This document shows positions 20,256-30,091 of a DNA stretch of 64,000 nucleotides, one piece after another (the first letter of the stretch is position 1; every line of letters begins with the position of its first letter). Source of the stretch: Entomortierella parvispora (lineage: Eukaryota; Mortierellomycota; Mortierellomycetes; Mortierellales; Mortierellaceae); contig OY752145.1 in the NCBI GenBank assembly GCA_963573315.1, positions 1,054,001 through 1,118,000 of the forward strand, in the 5' to 3' direction. The translations under genes and the position numbers were made by a program. The notes under the pieces were generated by a model. The model searched no databases. It was not told where the DNA came from and saw only the letters and a program-made list of their open reading frames with translations.

Positions 20256-23200
20256 ATGTCCTTTTCCTTCTCCAGCCTCGCCTTCCACTCTCGATCTCTC
20301 CTCAGCCGCTCTCGCCCCGGATCAGGACCACGCCATCCTCCACCACTTTCCGGATTCTTCTTTGCCCGTCCGAGACCGACCTATAACCAGATCAGGATCC
20401 ACTCCATCACACGCCACCACTCCCAGTGCTTTACTCATCCAACAATGTCTGCCCCAGGATCAACCAGTACCTCGCGTAAGCAGCCCCCATGGCGCGTACC
20501 CGAGGGAAAGCCTGTTCCCAAGCTCAAGCTGTACAACTCCATGACCCGCACCAAGGTAAAATGAGAAAACCCACCCATCAACAGGAACTTTCAAAAAAAA
20601 AAAAGAAGCCCTCCCTCTTTTCGACCGAGGGAGTGATGCAGTGCAGGGACGCCCAGCGGCGAAATGAACAAGACTCTGAAAAGGATCCTGTGCTGATACA
20701 GACAAAGGATATAACCCTGAACACTGCTACCATGGATACCAGAGTTCAAATGTTCAACTGCTTGCAGAATTGACTCGATAATTAAACTCGTCCCTTACTT
20801 TGTCCGTTGTAGACCGAGTTTGTTCCCATGGACGGTAACCAGGTTACTTGGTATGCCTGCGGACCCACCGTCTATGATTCAACCCACATCGGACACGCAA
20901 GGTAAAGAAAACAGGATATGGCTTCTGTCCCCAGAACATGGAACACAATCGATGAAATGTCGTGATCACGCAATGGAAGAATTATATGAAGGATATCGGA
21001 CCTTGGAATGTGAGAATAACAAAAGGCTCTGCTGCTTCCCCTCTTCCTCTATAGAAACTATGTCTCACTAGACATTCTTCACCGTGTTATCGAGGATTAC
21101 TTTGGATACAATGTCCTCTTTGTCGAGAACATCACCGATATTGACGACAAGGTACATATAAAATCACCGACTGTGCCACGGGAGAGGATTAAAACATGGA
21201 TGTTACTACGGAGGGACTCAACTGGCATTATGTTCCTTCATTCAACAAAATAGATTATCAAACGCGCTCGCCAAAACCATCTTTTCAACAACTTCAAGTC
21301 CGCCACGACAACGGTGACCCCAGAGGCCATTGCTAAAGCAGAGGCCGCTTGGAAGTTGTACGCCGATGCAGAGCTCAAGGCCATCGATGCCACTGCTGTC
21401 GATCAGTGGGCTTCCTTCGTGGAAAAGATTAACAAGGATTCTGCACTCAAGACCTCCTTGACCACTGCCCACCCAAAGTTCCCCATGCACTTTTCAGCTC
21501 TTCAGGAGGCTCATGATGCCATTGAACAGGCAAAGAAGTCATCTTCGACCACGGATGCCGCCACCTTTTGCGACGCGAACAAGACCACGCTCTCCAACTT
21601 GCTGGACAAGGAATTGTCGCACACTGTTAGCGACCCCAAGGTCTTCAGAGACTTGGCTGCGTTCTGGGAAGGAGAGTTTTTCAAGGACATGGATCGTCTT
21701 GGCGTTCGCCGTCCTGACGTGTTGACCCGCGTCAGTGAATATGTTCCCGAGATTGTGGACTTTGTGCAGAAGATTATCAGCAATGGATACGCTTACGAGG
21801 CTGAAGGATCCGTCTATTTCGATACAGCTGCCTTTGATGGCAAGGATGGTCACCACTACGCCAAGTTGGCGCCTTGGTCCAAGGGTGATGCTACGTTGAT
21901 GGAGGAGTCCGAGGGCTCATTGGGTATCAAACTTTCTGGAAAGAAGTCCAGCATGGACTTTGCGCTCTGGAAGGCCTCAAAGTCTGGTGAACCCGCTTGG
22001 GATTCGCCATGGGGACCTGGCCGCCCTGGATGGCACATTGAGTGCTCTGTCATGGCCTCCGAGGTCCTTGGCAGTGGTATGGACATCCACTCCGGTGGAA
22101 TTGATTTGGCCTTCCCTCACCACGACAATGAACTGGCTCAGTCTGAGGCCTACCATCAGTGCGACCAGTGGGTGAACTACTTTACTCACTGCGGACACTT
22201 GCATGTTGAGGGACAAAAGATGTCCAAGTCCTTGAAGAACTTTATCTCTGTCCAGCAAGCATTGGAGAAGTACACCGCGCGTCAGCTCCGTTATTTCTTT
22301 TTGTTGCACCAGTGGGACACTGGTGTCGATTTCAGAGATACCAGCATGAGCGAGGCTATGGGCGTTGAGTCTACTTTTAACGTAAGGGTGAACCATTCTT
22401 TAATTTCAACTGCTTTTATGTCTTCATCAGGTTTACTGACTTGTTCAACTTGCCCCAATAGAACTTCTTTGCCAACACCAAGGCCATGATTGCCGAGGCC
22501 AAGCACACTGCCTTGGACTCTACTGGCACTCACAACTTCCGTCGTCTGGAATTGGAGATGGTTTCGGCCTTGAAGGAGAAGCAGAGCGCCGTCCATGCCG
22601 CCCTCTGCGACTCGATCAACACCCCTAACGCCATGGCTGAGCTCCAGGCTTTGGTCTCTCGCACCAACGTCTACATCAAGGATGCTGGCAAGACTCCCAA
22701 TGTCGAGGTGATCAACAAGGTCGCTCAATATGTTAGCAAGATGCTCAAGACCTTTGGTCTCGATGGTGTTGTTTCTGACTCTATTGGATTCTCAAGCGCC
22801 GATGCCGCTGGCGGTCAATCCGCTGAGGACGTGGCTATGCCCTACCTTCAGGTCCTTTCGACTTTCCGTGACACCATCCGTGCCTATGCCCGTGAGGGAC
22901 GCCCCGTTCAGGAGATGTTGGCTCTTTCAGATAAGCTTCGTGATGAGGATTTGGAACGTTTGGGCGTTTCTCTGGATGATCGTGAGGATGGCAAGGCCCT
23001 GATCAAGTTTATCCCTGCTGAGGAACTGGCTGCTCAACGTCAGGCCAAGGCTGCCGCCATTGCCGAGAAGGCTGCCCGCAAGGAGGAGGCTGCTCGCGCC
23101 AAAGAAGCAGCACGCCTTTTGAAGCTTGAAAAGGGCAAGGTTGCACCTGCGGATCTGTTCCGCTTGGCTGCCAATGCCGCCGAATATGGCACATTTGAAG

Positions 23201-23343
23201 AAGGCACTGGCATCCCTTTGACTGATAAGGAGGGCCAAGAGTTGCCTAAGAGCAGGAAAAAGAAGTTGCAGAAGGAGTGGGATACTCAAAAGAAGCTTCA
23301 TGACGAGTACTTGGCCGAGATGGCTAAGGGCAGTCAGGCTTAA
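20256..23343 (+). CDS. CARS1: Cysteinyl-tRNA synthetase, probably dual-targeted
   Basis: Class I aminoacyl-tRNA synthetase charging tRNA-Cys. Exons 20256-20555, 20813-20901, 21055-21151, 21254-22381 and 22462-23343 join in phase to 831 residues from ATG 20256, or 768 from ATG 20445. Catalytic motifs are clear: the HIGH-type THIGHAR directly after the zinc-binding [16 protein letters not shown] and FPHHDNE for further zinc contacts, and KMSKSLKNF. The C-terminal third is a Lys/Ala-rich helical region ending in a basic tail. The first 63 codons are rich in Ser, Arg and His with no acidic residue, typical of a mitochondrial pre-sequence. The second ATG begins [10 protein letters not shown], a normal cytosolic start. 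Two start sites could therefore serve both compartments, as one gene does in yeast. AATAAA lies at 23387. Confidence 0.95.
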
Positions 23344-23814
23344 AAGTAGAAGAAGGGTCAAAAGGTGTCTTTGTCAAGCATTGATTAATAAAACAAGATC
23401 TCACAAACGACTTTATTTATGGTACAGGACGCAAGAGATGAAAGAGGAGAAAGGCGGCAAGAAGAAGTGCATCCGCTCTCCAGGAATTGTCAACCGCAAA
23501 GAAGACAAGAGGCTTCTCTACAGGCGATAGGGTTATATGATACAATGGTTGTTGGGTCGACAAGGACGACGACCGTCGATAAAGTGGTGAAGATGGTGGG
23601 AACAGTTGGAGACCCAAGAAAAGATGTCGTTGCTGTGACAGAGACTCGCCCATGGTCAGAGCAATTGGTCAATTTCCTGTCTTAGGTCGCGTGTCCAAGA
23701 GATGAATGGCTCGGTCCTAGAATAAGGCACTAGGCATACCCTCCCCTCACGCGATCAAGTCTTGGGTTCCCCTTTTTTTCTTTCACCGGCTTCCTTGAGT
23801 GCCTCCGTTGATTT
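23344..23814. other. Convergent intergenic region, nothing recognised
   Basis: About 470 bp between the stops of the CysRS and PRELI genes, containing the CysRS polyadenylation signal and probable 3' UTRs of both. The short open frames here show no coding character. Confidence 0.5.
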
Positions 23815-24791
23815 TCAACAATCAGCTCCAACGGCACCAGTACCCACTACTGGGGCACCCGAAGCCGCAAGGGCGGCGTTCTGACGGAGACGTTCGAGGA
23901 TGTGGGCCATACCCTTCCGTGCTTTGGCCGAGTTGTCCATAAACTTGTTGATACCAAAGGCCTCGACTCTCCCCGTCAATCCCCAGCGCAACTCGCTGAT
24001 GATCCGTGCTTCAGTCTTGACTTGAGTCCTATAGAAGGTGGGAGGTGGGAAAGGAGAGAACGGTTAGAAAAAGGCAACCGTCTATTTTGACCGTATTTGG
24101 TAAATCCTCCTCCCATGGAAGTGAAGTGCAGCTCCACGTTTCTTCCCAGTCGGCGGTCCTTCGATTATCCTCACAAGTGAGTGCGCATGCATGCAAACAC
24201 ACCCACTGTGTGTCTCTCTCTCTCTTTTTTTTCCCTCTCTCCCCGCAGAGCAAAATGTCCAAAAGAGGTCAAAGCGAACAACAACAACAAAAAACAAGGT
24301 CAGACAAAAAAGAATCCCTTACCACTTTGGATTCTCGGGATGGACAGTAAAGGTCTGGGTCTCTTCCACCTGCATTACTCGGACATGGTTCAGGTTCTTT
24401 GTCCTCGTCACCATCGTCATGGTCTTTGGGTCCACTTCTGATTCCTCGACAATATAAGCATCCGGATTCTTGATCAACTAGAGGAAAAAGGTACATGCAA
24501 AAAGATATGTAAGGAAGAGAGATCTTGGGTATGAGAGAAGGAGTGCTCCATCCCAGGGGGGGAGGGAAGGCAGGGGAAACTTACTCCTCGTCCCCATCGA
24601 GGAAGGACACCCTGCTTGAGGATCAATCGGGTGGTGCGCAAGACGCCCGTTTCGGGATCGACCTGGCGATCAATCACATCGCACCCGACCACGTGCGAAG
24701 CGAACGGGTTAGGGTAGCGGAGCCAGAAGGCATAGGTGACATTGTCCCAGGCATGCTCGAATGAGGATGTGTGTTGATAGAACTTGACCAT
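23815..24791 (-). CDS. PRELI/MSF1-domain protein (Ups1-like lipid transfer)
   Basis: Mitochondrial intermembrane-space phospholipid transfer proteins of the Ups/PRELID family carry phosphatidic acid or phosphatidylserine between the two membranes together with Mdm35. Exons 24585-24791, 24323-24477 and 23815-24028 join in phase to 191 residues, the family's usual size. The N-terminal signature is [21 protein letters not shown] then [13 protein letters not shown], closer to Ups1/PRELI than to Ups2. The second exon supplies [21 protein letters not shown] and the third the C-terminal helix ([18 protein letters not shown]). As in the family, no cleavable pre-sequence is seen. A long (GGAT)n repeat occupies the 5' leader, ending 10 nt upstream of the ATG. 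It converges on CysRS and diverges from ZIM17. Confidence 0.92.
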
Positions 24792-24801
24792 GGTGAAAGG
24801 A

Positions 24802-24892
24802 GGATGGATGGATGGATGGATGGATGGATGGATGGATGGATGGATGGATGGATGGATGGATGGATGGATGGATGGATGGATGGATGGATGGA
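24802..24892. repeat. (GGAT)n microsatellite, ~23 perfect units
   Basis: Ninety-one uninterrupted bases of a tetranucleotide repeat. It lies immediately upstream of the PRELI-gene start codon, so it is probably transcribed as (ATCC)n in that gene's 5' leader. The strand transcribed from this gene contains no ATG within the repeat. Confidence 0.97.
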
Positions 24893-25294
24893 ATGCGGCC
24901 AGTCTTTGGGGGGATGGAAGGAAGGCGCGGAAGATCAGGCAAAGGAAAAGGAAAGGCAGAGAGATGCAATGAGCAAAAGAATCGAGAGACGGAAGAAGAA
25001 AAGAGAAAGGGATCAACCGGGGGGAGTGTGAGAGAGTGTGAGAGCGAGAGAGTGCTCGTGTGCCGTGGAGGTGTGCCGCTGCCCTTCCAGGTGCGCCGGG
25101 CCGTCCGGTCTGTTTCCCCTTTCAGGAAAATCGGTGACTGTCCTTTCAGCTCGCTTACTTTTTTTTTTTGATTCGTTCTTCATCATTCCACACCTCTTGA
25201 CAAGGCGATATCTTCTTCCCTTCCTCTTTCTCTCTCTTCTCCTCCCACTCTTTCCCCATCCTCGACTTGCTCTCCACATCGACCTTGATCAAGC
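24893..25294. promoter_or_regulatory. Divergent promoter, PRELI gene / ZIM17
   Basis: About 400 bp of low-complexity DNA, purine-rich on the + strand from 24905 to 25060 and CT-rich from 25195 to 25290 (the ZIM17 leader), with a T10 run near 25160. No gene seen. Confidence 0.4.
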
Positions 25295-26236
25295 ATGCGC
25301 CATACACTTGCCAGGGCACCCACTCAACTGTCCTCGCTCATCCGAGCCTCCGCCGCAGGATCAAAGTCTATCAAAGGATCATCCTGGACAGCCCCCTCCG
25401 CGCGTCGTCTCGTTCTCGCTTCTCAGGATCGGAATCTCATCATCCCTGCCAGACCTTTGAACCTCTTGGGGCGATCAGAACCCAACCTCTTCTCCACTCA
25501 TCCCACCCAGCCCATTCTCCTGCGACCTTATCATGTCTCGATCCGATCCTTTGACCAACAACGACGACATGATGATACCATAGCCTCCGCAGCGACACAC
25601 CCTGCATCTGCCGATCCTACTAAAACTCAGCCCGCGACCAACATTGACGACCATATCCAACCACAGCACAAGAATCCCATCCCCCCGAATCTGGACCCCA
25701 AAGCACGGATGTTGATCGGCTTTACTTGTACTGTCTGCAACCATCGATCGCACAAAACAATGTCCAAACACGCTTACCAGCATGGCGTCGTCATCATGCG
25801 ATGTGATGGTTGCAAGAACAAGCACTTGATTGCAGATCATCTCGGCTGGTTCAAGAACGGAGGCGTCACGGTCGAGGATCTGGTCAAGGAAAAGGGCGAG
25901 ACGGTTCAGAAATTGACACGGGATTATCAATTGCTCCAGAATGGCGCCGCAGCCAATTCCATCGCTTCAAATCCCGGGGACGATGCCTCTGATGTTGCTG
26001 CTGCTACTGGAACGGCAGGCAATGTCGCAGGAGTGAATGACAGGATTCCAGAGGGACAAGAAGGAGCAAGAGCGGCGACATTAACGCCAAAGACTGAACT
26101 GGAATTGGCCCTTGAAAAGGCCGCCGAGGGTATGTTGGAGTGGATCCCCAAGGACATTTTACAGCAGGAGGAAGAAAAGATGGAAAAGAGCCGTCGTCTC
26201 GTCAAGGAGACTTCAACAGAAAAGAAAGACTCATAG
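25295..26236 (+). CDS. ZIM17: Zim17/Tim15 (DNL-type zinc finger), mtHsp70 escort protein
   Basis: Matrix protein that keeps mitochondrial Hsp70 (Ssc1) soluble and active in protein import and folding. Single exon, 313 residues. The zinc finger lies at about residues 148-192: FTCTVCNHRSHKTMSKHAY, then MRCDGCKNKHLIADHLGWF, with the two CxxC pairs and the DNL-type HLIADHLGWF motif. The N-terminal ~140 residues are rich in Arg, Ser and Pro and poor in acidic residues, consistent with a mitochondrial targeting region but longer than in yeast. The C-terminal ~90 residues, rich in Ala, Gly and Glu, also exceed the yeast protein. The start at 25295 is the first ATG after the CT-rich leader. Confidence 0.93.
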   Translation: MRHTLARAPTQLSSLIRASAAGSKSIKGSSWTAPSARRLVLASQDRNLIIPARPLNLLGRSEPNLFSTHPTQPILLRPYHVSIRSFDQQRRHDDTIASAATHPASADPTKTQPATNIDDHIQPQHKNPIPPNLDPKARMLIGFTCTVCNHRSHKTMSKHAYQHGVVIMRCDGCKNKHLIADHLGWFKNGGVTVEDLVKEKGETVQKLTRDYQLLQNGAAANSIASNPGDDASDVAAATGTAGNVAGVNDRIPEGQEGARAATLTPKTELELALEKAAEGMLEWIPKDILQQEEEKMEKSRRLVKETSTEKKDS

Positions 26237-26693
26237 CTACCGTCTAGTCTCTATTTCTTTCAGTTTCTAAAGTGCCTTTTCAGAGGAAGTGTAGATAGAT
26301 ACTCTTCCTCTGCGGCTGTTTATTAGGGATTTAATTCGAGGCTTTCCTCGGTGATGGTTGACCGAAGGCTGCTATTATTATTAATAATGGAGGGTGTGCG
26401 GATACGCTGAAACAAACAAACAAAAAACAAAAAAACAAATACGAGGAATTGGGTAAAAAGGGTTGTAGGTTTACAAGTACAGGGTAAAGGAAATACAAAA
26501 AGTACGAATACGTAGAGGGACATACAAAAGCAAACAAAAGGCAGAGACACATGATACAACGGCGACAATACAACAAGGAAGAAAGAAAAGTAAAAAAGAG
26601 GGAAACAAACATAAAAAACATCCTGAACAACAACAAAAGCTCTGAGGTGCACAAAAAGTGAATGAAAAGAACAGAGAGGCGCATGGAAGAAGA
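26237..26693. other. Convergent intergenic region, nothing recognised
   Basis: About 460 bp, A-rich on the + strand, between the ZIM17 and BUB2 stop codons. It probably holds both 3' UTRs. Open frames on the minus strand are hydrophobic readings of A/T-rich DNA and are not called. Confidence 0.5.
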
Positions 26694-29600
26694 TCACCAA
26701 GCAATTTGTTCCGCGACGGACGGGTCATACGGATGGCGGACCAAAAGGTCATAAAGTTCGTCAGGAAGGAGTTTGACCATCCGGATGGTCTCGCCAATGA
26801 TTCGATCAGCATCCAAGTCAGGAAAGATCCGTAGCAACTTCATGGGACTAGGAAGAGAACAAAGACCGTGACAGGATTAGAAAGTTGCTCCTGAACGAAT
26901 GACAGTCATCAATGAAGCGCAGATAAAGAGGCAGTACATACCTAGCATGGCTCATGAGCTCGCTTCTGATCGAGTGCAACTGAGCAATGATGCAGATAAT
27001 ATTCAAGTGGATTCCCCACGAGAGCAAAAAGTCCCAAAGCTGCATGACCTGGTCCAGCGGCGGCGTGCAAGCACAAATCGTCAGAACAGCTACGGTAAAG
27101 ATCAAACAGCAGTAATGGTGAGCTCATGTGTGTACACTGCAGATGCCACCCAACATCATTTTTTTGGCTGAATACTTACAAGGAAAAGCGTAAAGCTCGG
27201 CAGACATCCTCTTGGATTTTAGATAATCATATAACTCTGGATCGATCTTGCATAGGCACTCCTCAAGAAGCTGCAGGAAGGGATGAGACCAAAAACGAAT
27301 GATTAGACCATGGAAAGCAGCTTTTCAGGGAATATTTCACAGCTCAGAGTATGTACCTTGATACCGCAATGCACACCCTGGAGAGTCGGCTGAACATAGA
27401 GTGGACAACAATGTTTGATGAAATTCGAGTAGGAATAGAACGCGTCCATCTCAGCCATGGTGTACAAGAATGGGGCGGCCAGCACATTCATTCCTTGCAC
27501 GTACGTGAACGAGACTCCTGTCTCGTCATAAGAGGTAGCTATGCATCCATCAACAGTAACAAAATCACAACGAACCAATGCATTAATTTCTGGAAACCCA
27601 TGTGAACCAAGTCATTGCAACTTTAAAAAGCCAGAAAAATATAGTTACAATACCTTGTGTGCTCCAAGAAAAGGCACAGAGAACGCGGATCAGGCTGTCC
27701 TCCTCCACAACATCTAAAAACTTTTTGTCCGTCGCCATTGTTCGAAAGGTGTCGTTGCGGATCTTGCCGTACTCCTCAGGCTTGCCTTGCTTCACAAGAG
27801 AGACATACTCTTGAGCAGACACATGATGGACCTCAAGCAGCAGCTTCCAGCACTTGGCTCTGATGGACGGTTTGGATCGAGCACCCGGTGTCTTGTCAGT
27901 TGCAGGCTATTGCAGAGTACAAAAAATTGGGCCGTGTGAGCACAAAGATCCGTCGACATCAAAGAGGGAGGGTTGGCTGGACCAATTGCGCACGCACTCC
28001 TTCTTCCCCCCACAACACCGTCTCCCACTTTCTTCCCGTTTCTCTGCGATGGAGTGTGTACCACCGAAGCATTGACCTCACACAAACACAACGGGACACA
28101 AGAAAAGAAAAGAAAAAAAAACTCGAAACAAGTCTTTACTCTTGTCCCCCCCCCCCTCCTTTACTTTCCTCACTTGATCTCAACTGCTGTTCACCCCCCG
28201 TTTCGCTCTGATTGATAATGCTCAATAATAGCAATAATAAATTCAAAACGAACAAAGAAGCAATTCAGACATGGACCCAAAGACGGGGTTCTGCAGGGCC
28301 GCACCTTGTGCAACAATGGGAAACTGGATGCTCACCCCTCTGGGACACAGTGGACCGTTGGGACGAGTGCACGGTTGCAGAAAGTAAGAAAAGAAAAAAA
28401 AGAGGAAAAAAAAAATCATTTTTTTTTCGCACACTATCAGTGACCATAATGATGGATAGAACCACCTAGAGGTGAGGAAATGATGAGCTAGCAAGATGCA
28501 CTTGCTGATGCACTCGCCAAAAGAAAAAGAAAAGAAAAAATAACGCAACCCCCGTCATCCACCACCATTCGGGGAGAAACCAAAAATAATGCCGTGAGGG
28601 TAGGGACGAAAGTTCAAGACAGGACAGGGGAGGCGAGGTGAGGATAAGAATGCTCAACCGATGATGATGATGCCAAAACGTATTAACCAACCAACGGACG
28701 GGCATACTACAACAAAGACAATGACAACGACAACTGCAACGAACCTCGGATGGGATGCCATAAGCGAGGATCAGCCTGCGCAGGTCATGAAGAGAATCTG
28801 CGATCTGGTCTTCTGTTTGGTGTCGACGGGTCAGAACTTCCTGGAAAAGCTGAAGAGGATCCTGTGCTTCCTCTTCAACTACGGCAAGGGGCAAATCCAC
28901 TGCAGAAGGGGTTGTTTGTGTCGCTGCGTCTGTGCCTTCTGATGTTGGTGCGACCTGCAGAGTCGAGCTGTCTTCAGGGATGGTCATCGATCCATTGGCG
29001 TCGAGAACAGCAATTGTTTCCGCACCATCGTCAAAAACGTACTTTCGAAGACGTAATCTTGATGCACTCTCATCAAGATCTGTAACAGTGCTCTCGCTGT
29101 CGTTGGTGATGTCCTGTCCGTCCATGGGGTCGTGGCAACTGGTGCTGTCAGTGTGGATACTGCTTTGATCGTTGGCCTTGAGGATATCGCTGTGACCGCT
29201 GTTCGCCTGGCCACTGTCGTTGTGGAGCAGTGGTGGAGGTGTGGGTTTGACAGAAGAAAGAGGGACGTTTGCGACGGTAGTGCCTTGGGGGAGCAAGTTG
29301 GCGTTGCTGCTGTTGCCCGTAGCAATCCCGGGTAGCGCCTCCGCTGCGGATGATTCCTGGTCCCTTGAGCTTTTACTGGCGCCCATGGCTCCTCGCCCAT
29401 CCTGTCGCTGGTCCCCTTCATGGGTTCCGGAATCGGCACCACTACTGCTGCTGCTGTTGTTGCTGTTTGTGCTGATCTTGGATGAAACGGGATGAAGGGT
29501 GCTGCTCAGCACCCGGGCCTTGACCTTGGCAAACAAGGAGAGCGCGACAGTAAAGCCCTCTCGGTTAGCCGAGCTGTTGTCGTCGTCGTCGTATTCTATC

Positions 29601-30091
29601 TCCTGCTGCATCGAGTCTGCTGGCAATGCTGCAGAAGAGAGCCTCCTGCTGTTGTCAGCAGGGTGAGGAGCTGCATCTTCTGTCGCTTCTGTTCCCACTG
29701 CTCCTGTCGCCTCTGTCCGTGGCGAAACTTTGCCAGAGTCAGGAGTAAGAGAAGACGGGGAGGTGACCGCGGCCAGTCGCCTCTTTTCAGAGCGGCCGCC
29801 GAGGCCAAGCCGTATGCTACCCATTCGCGGATGGGTCTGCGAGACACTGAGGGGGATTCGAATGAGCTTTTGAATCCGATTGCTGAACCGCCGATGGTCG
29901 ATCGCGACCTGGGGCTCTGTTGTAGTGGGAAAGTCGGACGGGTGGGGGACGAATGCGCCGTCGGTGGCTGTGGTAGAGTCGAGGAGGAGTATGGAGTTGT
30001 CTAGAGGAGAAAGGTGCGAATGAGGAGACATGCTGGCGGAGGAAATGAGGTCGAAGGTTTTGAGCAGAGCCTGATCGTCAGCAATCGCCAT
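26694..30091 (-). CDS. BUB2: BUB2/Cdc16-type TBC-domain GAP with long N-terminal extension
   Basis: TBC-domain GAP component that, with Bfa1/Byr4, restrains the Tem1/Spg1 GTPase at spindle pole bodies and delays mitotic exit or septation. Exons 28745-30091, 27654-27906, 27357-27538, 27180-27270, 26942-27089 and 26694-26847 join in phase to 724 residues. The TBC domain begins with LHDLRRLILAYGIPSE at the end of exon 1. It continues with KCWKLLLEVHHVSAQEYVSLV, IRNDTFRTMATDKKF, FTYVQGMNVLAAPFLY, PLDQVMQLWDFLLSWG and MKLLRIFPDLDADRIIGE. About 435 residues precede it, largely Ser/Thr/Asp-rich and probably disordered, whereas yeast Bub2 has almost no N-terminal extension. Start 30091 (MAIADDQ) is the first ATG that avoids the implausible CT-rich leader reading upstream. 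Intron 1 is 838 nt. Confidence 0.9.
27907..28744 (-). other. Unusually long BUB2 intron 1 (838 nt)
   Basis: The exons on both sides fit the BUB2 alignment without a gap (..GIPSE joined to PATDKTPG..), so no missing exon is required. The intron has A-rich tracts near 28100 and 28390-28430 (on the + strand), a run of 11 C at about 28146-28156 and no coding signal I can support. Other introns in the window are mostly 50-110 nt. Confidence 0.7.

Noticed and set aside
24771-25031. Open frames reading (MDGW)n or (IHPS)n
   Set aside because: Any frame through a perfect tetranucleotide repeat stays open; no independent coding evidence.
26323-26812. Hydrophobic minus-strand frames in the ZIM17/BUB2 convergent region
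   Set aside because: They arise from A-rich DNA read as Phe/Leu/Val; one overlaps the BUB2 last exon in another frame.
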